From the NCBI GenBank assembly GCA_905233375.1, contig CAJOEJ010000024.1:1-64000 (forward strand): 64,000 bases of DNA. The letters are read 5' to 3'. Shown in pieces: positions 42,481 through 49,660 of the stretch (position 1 is its first letter; every line of letters begins with the position of its first letter). A model generated the notes under the pieces. It searched no databases, was not told the origin of the DNA, and saw nothing but the letters and a program-made list of their open reading frames with translations. The position numbers were made by a program, and so were the translations under genes. The DNA comes from Paludibacteraceae bacterium. GTDB lineage: Bacteria; Bacteroidota; Bacteroidia; Bacteroidales; Paludibacteraceae.

Positions 42481-43833
42481 TTACTCTTTCTCTTTAATCA
42501 GGAATACAGACGCGGCGCCGAGCACGAGGAGCACACCAGCCACGATAAGCATTCCGGCTTGTACGTGCGCGCACACATATTTAAGGAGTAAACCGCCGCA
42601 AAGGGCTGCCACGATTTGCGGGATGCAGATCGTGCAGTTGAACAAACCGAGGTAGTATCCCATATTACCGCCCTTGATAGCGTTCGTCACGATGGTGAAC
42701 GGCAGAGCCAGCATAGCTGCCCAGGCGGCTCCGATGAGCAGGTAGCTCAGGAAGAGAACATACTGGTTGGTCACAAAGAACACAGAGATGAAACCGAGTG
42801 CGCCGACCAGCAGCGAGATGGCATATGCCCCTTTGTTGCCCGTCCAGTGCTCCAGTTTCGGCAGAATCATCGCCCACAGGAGCGAACCTACCGCCTGGAT
42901 ACAGAACACTACTCCGACCCAGTTACCGGCATTCTGGAACGCCTCCTCCGACGCATTCGCTGCTATCTCGTCCCATCCGAAGCAGTTGGCTGCGATCGCG
43001 CCGTTCGAATAGGTCCACATATACATGAACGCCGCCCAGCAGAAGAACTGCACGAGACCCACCGTCCAGAATGCGGAAGGAGCCTCTTTGAGCAGCTGGA
43101 TGAAGCCCTTTTCCTCCTCTTTGTCTTCTTTCTTCTTGGGATCGATGCCGTGGAACTCCGCATACTCCTGCGGATTCAGTTCTTTCACGGTCATGAACGT
43201 ATAAAGGCTGCAAAGAATCAGGATAGCCGCACCTACATAGAAAGACCATTTCACCGAGTCGGGGATCTGTCCCTCTTTCTCGGCGATATTGGCGATACCG
43301 ATCCAGGTGAAGAAGATCGGGAAGAGGTATCCAACGACCGATCCGGCGTTGCAGAGCGCGGACTGGATGGCATAGGCTGTACCCTTCTGCTCCTCGTTGA
43401 CCATGTCGCCTACCATCATCTTGAACGGTTGCATCGCGATATTGATAGAGGTGTCAAGGAACATGAGGCTGAACAAACCGAACCACATCGCAGCGTTCAG
43501 ACCCAAGAAAGCGGATTGCGCGAACGTGAAGTCTCCTGCGTTCGGCAAGAGCAGCATCACAGCCACGGCGATGATAGCACCCACCAGCAGGTAGGGTTTG
43601 CGGCGACCGAGACGGTTCCACGTCTTGTCCGAATACTTGCCTACCAGCGGCTGGACGATCATGCCCATCAGCGGAGGAAGGATCCAGAAGAAACTGAGCG
43701 TGTGCGGGTCTGCACCCAAGGTTGCAAAAATACGGGAGATGTTGGCGCTTTGGAGAGCGTAAGCGATTTGTACTCCAAAGAATCCGAAACTCAAATTAAA
43801 GAGTTGCCCAAAGGATAAATTTCGTTTCTGCAT
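42481..43833 (-). CDS. MFS sugar transporter, SLC45/maltose type
   Basis: The protein has 450 aa and 12 predicted helices. The N-terminus (LSFGQLFNLSFGFFGVQIAY) and the loop motif SDKTWNRLGRRKPY (G-R-R-K-P) match the SLC45-like MFS group found with Bacteroidales starch loci. A charged central loop (PKKKEDKEEEKG) lies near residue 230. It would move the disaccharide or oligosaccharide over the inner membrane. It is the first gene of the sus operon, behind the promoter at 43913; susC follows after 88 bp. Confidence 0.88.
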   Translation of the reverse strand: MQKRNLSFGQLFNLSFGFFGVQIAYALQSANISRIFATLGADPHTLSFFWILPPLMGMIVQPLVGKYSDKTWNRLGRRKPYLLVGAIIAVAVMLLLPNAGDFTFAQSAFLGLNAAMWFGLFSLMFLDTSINIAMQPFKMMVGDMVNEEQKGTAYAIQSALCNAGSVVGYLFPIFFTWIGIANIAEKEGQIPDSVKWSFYVGAAILILCSLYTFMTVKELNPQEYAEFHGIDPKKKEDKEEEKGFIQLLKEAPSAFWTVGLVQFFCWAAFMYMWTYSNGAIAANCFGWDEIAANASEEAFQNAGNWVGVVFCIQAVGSLLWAMILPKLEHWTGNKGAYAISLLVGALGFISVFFVTNQYVLFLSYLLIGAAWAAMLALPFTIVTNAIKGGNMGYYLGLFNCTICIPQIVAALCGGLLLKYVCAHVQAGMLIVAGVLLVLGAASVFLIKEKE

Positions 43834-43912
43834 GGTTAATTTAATCAGTTAGCAATCAACAATAAATATTATAATTATTTGTGTTTGTCATATATACTTT
43901 ACAAATCGGGTA

Positions 43913-43920
43913 CAAAATTA
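43913..43920 (-). promoter_or_regulatory. -7 box TAATTTTG for the sus operon
   Basis: The minus strand reads TAATTTTGTACC with a TTG 20 nt upstream (43941-43943). About 80 bp of leader precede the MFS gene. No sus-type regulator gene (SusR or hybrid sensor) is seen in the window. Confidence 0.65.
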
Positions 43921-44150
43921 CTACTTTTTTTTGAATTGTGCAAGAGTTGGGTTCATTTTTTCTTATTTTTTTTGCATTTTTCGGTAAAATCCTGTCTAAA
44001 ACATTCAAAAACGCATTCTGATTTTCTCCCAAACACGATCTGCCATCGTTTATTGGGTCGGATTAATCATGCAATTAATTCATCGTGCATTGGAGCGGTA
44101 AGTAGCGCCGGATAGCAAAACACAAAATTCCAGTACGAGATTATAATTAT

Positions 44151-44206
44151 AACCTACTAATAACCTACTAATCACCTACTAATTACCTACTAATTACCTA
44201 GTAACA
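44151..44206. repeat. CCTACTAATNA 11-nt tandem repeat
   Basis: Five to six units of about 11 nt (CCTACTAATAA, CCTACTAATCA, CCTACTAATTA and degenerate copies). The 745-bp gap 43834-44578 has, besides this, the sus promoter and the two terminators below; the rest shows no gene. Confidence 0.7.
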
Positions 44207-44378
44207 ACATACTGATTTCATACTATGGTCTGGGAAAATTGTGGGAAAAATAACCCCTCCCGACCTCCCCTCAAGGGAGGAGAATTGTTGAATGGCATTC
44301 ACCCCAACAAACGATGTTAAATAATGTACAAAGGGGAAGGGAGAGAGGTTGTAAGCGAATCTGGCGGCAAGCAGGACG

Positions 44379-44404
44379 AAAAAAAGTGCGCACATTTGTG
44401 CGCG
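44379..44404 (-). terminator. Rho-independent terminator, minus strand (second)
   Basis: On the minus strand GCGCACA-AA-TGTGCGC is followed by ACTTTTTTT. It backs up the terminator at 44505-44535 downstream of the LRR gene. Confidence 0.7.
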
Positions 44405-44504
44405 CAGGAACGCTACAGGAAGGAGAGCGGGCGATGATATCGCCCTGTAAGAAACAAAACTTTTGAGCGGCGGAAGTCCGCCGGGAATGGACGGAGAAAA
44501 GAAA

Positions 44505-44535
44505 ATCCCCCACTCTATGGAAGATAGGGGGGGAT
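44505..44535 (-). terminator. Terminator-like hairpin after the secreted LRR gene
   Basis: On the minus strand ATCCCCCC and GGGGGAT arms with a loop near CTATCTTCCATAGAGT are followed by TTTTC TTTTC. It lies 44 bp after the LRR stop codon. Confidence 0.65.
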
Positions 44536-44578
44536 TAGCGGCGAAGCTTATACTCCGCCAAGAGAACGTACTAAGATG

Positions 44579-45832
44579 TTACTTCACTACTTGACCGGTG
44601 AGGGTGTAGGTCTTGTCACCGCGGAGGATGAGGATTTGACCATTGCGGAGGATCTTATTGGTTATTGGTGAGTGGTCATTGGTGATTTGGTCGAGACCTT
44701 GGGGGGATTCCGATTGACCTTGGATATCAAACTCTCCCCAATAAGTATCATTCTCATAAGCAGAAACCGCTTCGTCCGGAACATAGACAGGTATCCGGCG
44801 TTTTACGTCAAAAAAGGTCTTTGCTTGAATGGTAGGCGGAACAGGAGAGTTTACTATTATCCTCTGGAGCTTTGCACAAAGCGCAAAAGTGTTGTCGCCG
44901 ATCGATCGAACGGACGAAGGCAGGCTAAGTTCTTCCAAATACATACAGCCGTAGAATGCGCCGTCACCTATTTCCGTTACTCCTTCCGGTATTTCGAGGT
45001 TTTGGAGTTCGTGACAGTTATAGAACGCCCAATTGCCAATACGTTGGAGTTGGCTTTCAGAAGAAGAGGGAGCATTGAAACGTCCTAGAGCCCTTGCAGT
45101 ATCTCCGCCGAAGGTGATTGTATGGAGACTACGGCAGTTTTCGAAAGCGCTTTGCGAGATCTCGGTCACTGAGACCGGAATATCTATGCTCTGTAGGTTT
45201 TTACACTCTGCTACCGACATATAACCGATTCTTGTCAAGGCTGCGTGCAATTTCAGCGTTTTCAGGTTATAACACTCCCTTAAAGCCACATCCGGCATTG
45301 TTGTATTTTCCGCATCTGTCATATCAAATGATACTAATGTACGATACGATAAACGAATATAATCAAAGCCATCCGAAGTCAATTCTCCTCCATTAACGGT
45401 AACGTTTGTCAATTTTGTGGGAAGCGGTAAATTTCCATCACCTAAAGTGTTTTTACTAACGGCCTCATTAAAATATAAAGCGGGTGCCTCTATCGTTGAG
45501 AGTGATATGCATCTTACTAAAAGATTATAACCAATGCTTGTGACGCTATTGGGAATTGTTACAGAGGTCAAACCGGAGCAATTATAGAAAGCCCTTTCTC
45601 CAATGCTTATGACTCCATTGTCAATAATCACTTGGGATATACTCTCACGCGCTGAATACCAAGGAGCTTGATACGGAAAATCATCCATTGCTCCAGTGCC
45701 GGAAATGGTAAGAACACCATTCGATAAATTCCAAGTAAGATTGTTACCACAAGTGCCGCTTGTTTGGGCGAAGATTGTTCCTACGCTTGCTACAAGCGCA
45801 AGGAAAAGAGTAAAAATTTTTTTCATAATCAT
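44579..45832 (-). CDS. Secreted BspA-type LRR protein with Bacteroidales C-terminal tail
   Basis: The protein has 417 aa with signal peptide (MIMKKIFTLFLALVASVGTIF; a start at the second Met is equally likely). Residues about 60-350 hold LRR_5 repeats (ERAFYNCSGLTSVTIPNSVT). The C-terminus ITNKILRNGQILIL then RGDKTYTLTGQ is the short tail found on many secreted Bacteroidales proteins and probably serves sorting or surface attachment; that function is inferred. Just before the tail a TTGGTGA/TTATTGG repeat is translated as QITNDHSPIT. It follows the unknown gene at 45839 by 6 bp. Confidence 0.88.
   Translation of the reverse strand: MIMKKIFTLFLALVASVGTIFAQTSGTCGNNLTWNLSNGVLTISGTGAMDDFPYQAPWYSARESISQVIIDNGVISIGERAFYNCSGLTSVTIPNSVTSIGYNLLVRCISLSTIEAPALYFNEAVSKNTLGDGNLPLPTKLTNVTVNGGELTSDGFDYIRLSYRTLVSFDMTDAENTTMPDVALRECYNLKTLKLHAALTRIGYMSVAECKNLQSIDIPVSVTEISQSAFENCRSLHTITFGGDTARALGRFNAPSSSESQLQRIGNWAFYNCHELQNLEIPEGVTEIGDGAFYGCMYLEELSLPSSVRSIGDNTFALCAKLQRIIVNSPVPPTIQAKTFFDVKRRIPVYVPDEAVSAYENDTYWGEFDIQGQSESPQGLDQITNDHSPITNKILRNGQILILRGDKTYTLTGQVVK
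44655..44693. repeat. TTGGTGA-type repeat in the LRR gene C-terminus
   Basis: Copies of TTATTGG, TTGGTGAG and TTGGTGATTTGG are read from the minus strand as DQITNDHSPITN. It is the same family as the array at 35920-36034, here coding. Confidence 0.55.
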
Positions 45833-45838
45833 AATTAT

Positions 45839-46555
45839 TTAGAATTTAATTTGCGATATTATTGCCCAAATTGCCGTAGACATGAGATTCGCCAATAAAG
45901 TTGCAGCAAATGTTGTCAACCAATGTTTTGCGGGAGAAATATTAGAGTACTTTGATTTCTTCTCAATCAACAAATACATTCGGATAGCGCCCCAAATATA
46001 TGCATCTACCTCTCGATAACTTTTATAGAAAGATTTGATACCTGCCTTATCTATAAACTCATTATAAATATCTATATAATCACTGTAAGCAGCACTTCGA
46101 TTTCTATTTACATTTGCGAACTTTTTCTTTGTCTTTTTATCAAAGAAACCTAATTTATTTAGTAGTGAGAAAAATTTCCAAACATATCTATCATATATCG
46201 GATAAAAATCAGGTTGTAATAATGCACAATATTTTGTTGCGAAACTAAATTCATCGCTATTTGTAGATGCAATCAGAGAAACCGCACATGGCAGATGGTT
46301 ACTAATATCACTATCAAATGATTTATAGTCTACAATTTGATTTGTCATTGTAGTTTCATTCACTCGGGTATGATAATACTTATTAAGAATCCTTACTTTC
46401 TCTCTAACATCGCTTTCAATATTGTTTGCAGGATGCGCATGTTTACATTGCTGACATTCCATTTCTTGAATCTCGGATAAAAAGAGTATTTGTCGTCTCG
46501 TTTTAAGAATGAATTGAAACTCTTGTCTGGTGACATGAAAATTAAATTTCGCCAT
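45839..46555 (-). CDS. Hypothetical protein with C-terminal membrane helix (238 aa)
   Basis: The product starts MAKFNFHVTRQEFQFILKTR. It has a CxxC pair (ECQQCKHAH), a central motif SFATKYCALLQPDFYPIYDRYV whose SFATKYC/PIYD pattern I associate with uncharacterised proteins in accessory regions, and a C-terminal membrane segment (residues about 213-234). The coding sequence is much more AT-rich than its neighbours, suggesting acquisition. It is co-transcribed with the LRR gene (6-bp gap) from its own promoter at 46624. The function is unknown. Confidence 0.7.
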   Translation of the reverse strand: MAKFNFHVTRQEFQFILKTRRQILFLSEIQEMECQQCKHAHPANNIESDVREKVRILNKYYHTRVNETTMTNQIVDYKSFDSDISNHLPCAVSLIASTNSDEFSFATKYCALLQPDFYPIYDRYVWKFFSLLNKLGFFDKKTKKKFANVNRNRSAAYSDYIDIYNEFIDKAGIKSFYKSYREVDAYIWGAIRMYLLIEKKSKYSNISPAKHWLTTFAATLLANLMSTAIWAIISQIKF

Positions 46556-46623
46556 AGCATTAAATCATTTTAAATTTCGCCTACTCTCTTAAGGATTTTC
46601 GGCATACTCCGTATTTTTGTCTG

Positions 46624-46631
46624 CAAAATTA
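46624..46631 (-). promoter_or_regulatory. -7 box TAATTTTG
   Basis: The minus strand reads TAATTTTGCAGA, 69 bp before the ATG at 46555, and lies just downstream of the terminator of the candidate ncRNA. Confidence 0.65.
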
Positions 46632-46680
46632 CTGCTTTGGGTTCATATATGCAAAGTCCTTGTTAGTCCTTTTGCGTACA

Positions 46681-46718
46681 AACACAATAAAAGCGTGAGT
46701 TTCATTTGTTCTCACGCT
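46681..46718 (-). terminator. Terminator of the candidate ncRNA
   Basis: On the minus strand AGCGTGAG pairs perfectly with CTCACGCT around a 12-nt A-rich loop and is followed by TTTATTGTGTT, a weak T-tract. Confidence 0.65.
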
Positions 46719-46933
46719 CCTTGAGGCCTTCGCATGCCCGCTTTAAGTAGAAAAACAACCGAAATCCACGCCCGATATGCTAAACCCGCCTCACCCTATA
46801 GCGAGGCGTGGATATATAACATACCCACATGGACATTCATTGCTGTTGTCCGGACTTAAAGCTGAAAGTTGCGAAGTTTCTGAAAATCCACCCTATTCGA
46901 AGAGACATATCTCTCCAGCGTAGATTTTCGGTG
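46683..46933 (-). ncRNA. Candidate structured non-coding RNA, about 250 nt
   Basis: A strong -7 box (46934-46941) points into a stretch with no credible gene that ends in a hairpin terminator. The minus-strand RNA has a long-range 9-bp helix (GCUUUAAGU at 46862-46854 with ACUUAAAGC at 46748-46740). Inside it is a 9-bp helix AUCCACGCC/GGCGUGGAU (46813-46805 with 46772-46764), which competes with a 6-bp hairpin CGCCUC/GAGGCG (46808-46803 with 46792-46787). Near the 5' end GAAAAUC/GAUUUUC arms enclose a GAGA/UCUC hairpin. The rod-like layout is compatible with a 6S-like RNA, but I cannot assign a family. The 5' end would be near 46928. Confidence 0.55.
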
Positions 46934-46941
46934 CAAAGGTA
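46934..46941 (-). promoter_or_regulatory. -7 box TACCTTTG of the candidate ncRNA
   Basis: The minus strand reads TTGTACCTTTGCACC, identical in the core to the panB and iorA promoters. No convincing coding frame begins downstream, which is the reason to propose an RNA gene. Confidence 0.7.
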
Positions 46942-47169
46942 CAACAAATAATTGACATATGCAAATAAATGGGGATTTTTTTGCAAAAAATATCGGATGG
47001 AATCCGATTTCAATGGACGAACTGGCGGCATGACATGTCGCGAAACAGACATAGAAGCCGGATACTTATCCGGCAAAATGAACGAAGCGGGGAGACGTAG
47101 ACGGCTCGGGAGATCGGGATAACGAGTGGGATGGGACGGAAAGGCGGCGTTTTCTATCCGCCATGTATG

Positions 47170-47275
47170 AGCGGATACAAGAGAAAACACCGAAGGCGAG
47201 AGAGAAGAAACCCAAATAAAATTGCGGGACGGAGACAAGAGGAAACGCCGAATGAGAGATAGAAGAACCTGAATC
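47170..47275. repeat. Decayed direct repeat of about 35 bp
   Basis: ACAAGAGAAAACACCGAAGG and its continuation (from about 47176) recur as ACAAGAGGAAACGCCGAATG (from about 47238) at roughly 80% identity. The interval 46943-47340 also has a hairpin GCCGGAT/ATCCGGC near 47,055 and no credible gene. Confidence 0.45.
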
Positions 47276-47345
47276 TGTTCAAAACAAAAATCATAAAAAA
47301 ATACAAAAAATTGCGTCAGGTGTTGCGTATATGAAAAATTATTCG

Positions 47346-47353
47346 TATCTTTG
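47346..47353 (+). promoter_or_regulatory. -7 box TATCTTTG for recQ
   Basis: TATCTTTGCACG lies 67 bp before the recQ ATG and about 400 bp from the divergent ncRNA promoter. Confidence 0.7.
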
Positions 47354-47420
47354 CACGCTGATTTTGTGAAAAGCGAAAAGCAGCCCGGATTTAAGATATG
47401 CAAATAACAAAACAATCGAT

Positions 47421-49604
47421 ATGAAAATTACACATGAGGATTTAATTAAGGCATTGCAGGAGTATTTCGGTTTTAACCTGTTCAAGGGGAACCAGGAAGC
47501 GATCATCCAGAATGTGATCGACGGCAAGGACACCTTTGTTCTGATGCCGACAGGCGGCGGTAAGAGCTTGTGCTACCAGTTGCCGTCTCTGGTGATGGAC
47601 GGTGTCGCCATCGTCATCTCTCCGCTGATCGCCCTGATGAAAAACCAGGTCGATGCAATGCGTAATTACTCGGAGGAGGAGGGTGTAGCGCACTTTATCA
47701 ACTCGAGTCTGAGCAGAGGAGAGATCAACGCGGTCAAGGAAGACGTGTTAGCCGGCAAGACCAAACTGCTGTACCTGGCGCCGGAGAGTTTGAACAAAGG
47801 GGAGAACGTGGACTTTCTCAAGGGCGTGAAGATTTCCTTCTATGCGGTGGATGAAGCGCATTGTATCTCGGAGTGGGGACACGATTTCCGTCCGGAGTAC
47901 AGCCAGATACGCAGTATGGTTCAGCGAATCGGCAAAGCGCCTATCATCGCTCTGACCGCGACGGCGACACCCAAAGTGCAGAAAGATATCCAGAAGAACC
48001 TCGGCATGCCGGACGCGACGGTTTTCAAGAGCAGTTTCAACCGTCCGAACCTGTATTACGAAGTACGTCCGAAGACGGAAGAGGTAGATAAGGACCTGGT
48101 GCGTTTCATCCGCAGCATGGAGGGCAAGAGCGGTATCGTCTATTGCCTTGCCCGCAAGGAGGTGGAGGACCTGGCGCAGGTATTGCAGGTAAACGGTATC
48201 TCCGCCAAACCGTACCACGCAGGTCTGGACGCTCCCACGCGCAGCGCACACCAGGATGCATTCCTCATGGAGGAGTGCCAGGTCATCGTGGCGACGATCG
48301 CTTTCGGAATGGGTATCGACAAACCGGATGTGCGATTTGTGGTACACTACGACATCCCGAAGAGCCTCGAAGGCTACTATCAGGAGACAGGACGCGCGGG
48401 TCGTGACGGCGGAGAGGGATACTGTCTCTGTTTCTATTCCCCGGAAGACATCGAGCGTCTCCGCCGCTTCCAGAAAGACAAGACGCCCAAAGAAATAGGC
48501 ATCGGGAACCAGTTGCTGTTCGAGACCCAGAGCTACGCGGAGAGTACCATCTGCCGCCGGAAGCTCCTGCTGCACTATTTCGGCGAGGAGTACAACGAGG
48601 AGAAATGCGGTAACTGCGACAACTGCCGCAAGACCTACAAGAAAGTGGATGCAAGCGAGTTGCTGCAACTGACGCTTGAGACGATCCAGCAGATCAACGA
48701 GAAGCACAAAGCGGAGCATGTGGTGGATATTCTGCACGGCAACACGACCGCGGAGGTCATGAGTTACCATCACGACGAGTTAGAGAGTTTCGGTTCGGCG
48801 AGCGACGAAGAAGAGAGCACCTTGCACGCCATCATCCGTCAGGCGCTGTTGGTGGGTATGATCACCAAAGATGTCGATTCGTACGGCGACCTGAAACTGA
48901 CCAAGGACGGCAGGAAATTTATCCGCAAGCCGGGCAAGTTCGAGGTGCCCATTGAGGTTCAGAACGACGAAGATGACATCATGGAGGGAATGGGTGCGAC
49001 CTGCGCAGCCGCGGATGAAGTGCTGTTCTCCATCCTCAAAGATATCCGCCGCAAGACGGCAAAGAAGAACGACGTACCGCCGTTCGTGATCTTCCAGGAC
49101 CCGAGCCTCGAAGCGATGGCGACGACCTACCCCATCACGATGGAGGAACTGCTGACGATCCCGGGTGTGGGCGTGGCAAAAGCCAAACGGTACGGCGAGG
49201 AGTTCCTGCGCGTTATAAAGGAATACGTAGATGAGAACGAGATCATCCGTCCGGAAGACCTGCGTATCCGCACCGTAGCCAAGAAATCAACCCGCAAGAA
49301 ACAGATCATCCAGGCGATCGACCGGCGTGTCGATCTGGACGACCTCGCGGAGAGCAACGGCATGTCGATGGAGGAGATGATGGACGAGCTGGAGGCGATC
49401 GTGTTCAGCGGAACCAAAATCAATATCAACTACTTCATCAAAGAGGTGGTCGATCCGGACGAAGAGGCGGATATATACGAGTACTTCAAGAACGCCGACG
49501 ACGACAGTATCAAGAAAGCGATGGAGGAACTCGGAGAGGACTACTACGACGAGATGCACGTTCGTCTCGTGCGGTTGAAATTCCATTGCGACCTCGGGAA
49601 TTGA
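47421..49604 (+). CDS. recQ: ATP-dependent DNA helicase RecQ
   Basis: The protein has 727 aa. RecQ unwinds DNA 3'-5' in recombination and repair. Motifs: FKGNQEAIIQNV (motif 0), Walker A MPTGGGKSLCYQLP, VDEAHCISEWGHDFR (DEAH plus aromatic loop), TATATP, IAFGMGIDKPDVRFV and QETGRAGRDG. The zinc-binding part has CRRKLLLHYFGE and CGNCDNC, followed by winged-helix and HRDC domains (TMEELLTIPGVGVAKAKRYG). An acidic C-terminal extension of about 120 residues follows. This is longer than E. coli RecQ (about 610 aa) but usual for Bacteroidales. Confidence 0.97.
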   Translation: MKITHEDLIKALQEYFGFNLFKGNQEAIIQNVIDGKDTFVLMPTGGGKSLCYQLPSLVMDGVAIVISPLIALMKNQVDAMRNYSEEEGVAHFINSSLSRGEINAVKEDVLAGKTKLLYLAPESLNKGENVDFLKGVKISFYAVDEAHCISEWGHDFRPEYSQIRSMVQRIGKAPIIALTATATPKVQKDIQKNLGMPDATVFKSSFNRPNLYYEVRPKTEEVDKDLVRFIRSMEGKSGIVYCLARKEVEDLAQVLQVNGISAKPYHAGLDAPTRSAHQDAFLMEECQVIVATIAFGMGIDKPDVRFVVHYDIPKSLEGYYQETGRAGRDGGEGYCLCFYSPEDIERLRRFQKDKTPKEIGIGNQLLFETQSYAESTICRRKLLLHYFGEEYNEEKCGNCDNCRKTYKKVDASELLQLTLETIQQINEKHKAEHVVDILHGNTTAEVMSYHHDELESFGSASDEEESTLHAIIRQALLVGMITKDVDSYGDLKLTKDGRKFIRKPGKFEVPIEVQNDEDDIMEGMGATCAAADEVLFSILKDIRRKTAKKNDVPPFVIFQDPSLEAMATTYPITMEELLTIPGVGVAKAKRYGEEFLRVIKEYVDENEIIRPEDLRIRTVAKKSTRKKQIIQAIDRRVDLDDLAESNGMSMEEMMDELEAIVFSGTKININYFIKEVVDPDEEADIYEYFKNADDDSIKKAMEELGEDYYDEMHVRLVRLKFHCDLGN

Positions 49605-49652
49605 CGATTGGACAATTGACGATTGGACGATTGATTGACGATTGAAATAATT
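49603..49652. repeat. ACGATTG-type repeats between recQ and rimO
   Basis: TTGACGATTGGACAATTGACG continues with further ACGATTG units for about 50 bp. The recQ TGA stop is part of the first unit. The repeat is also present after iorB. Confidence 0.65.
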
Positions 49653-49660
49653 GTACGATT

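Noticed and set aside
42616..43818. 400-codon plus-strand frame opposite the MFS transporter
   Set aside because: It is hydrophilic and His/Glu/Arg-rich without motifs; the minus-strand 12-helix transporter is certain.
43834..44578. tRNA or other RNA gene in the 745-bp gap before the LRR gene
   Set aside because: No T-loop consensus or cloverleaf found by eye; the hairpins there are explained as terminators and short repeats.
46837..47415. 192-codon minus-strand frame upstream of recQ
   Set aside because: It spans the recQ promoter, the divergent ncRNA promoter and part of the proposed RNA; the translation is Ser/Phe-rich without any family likeness.
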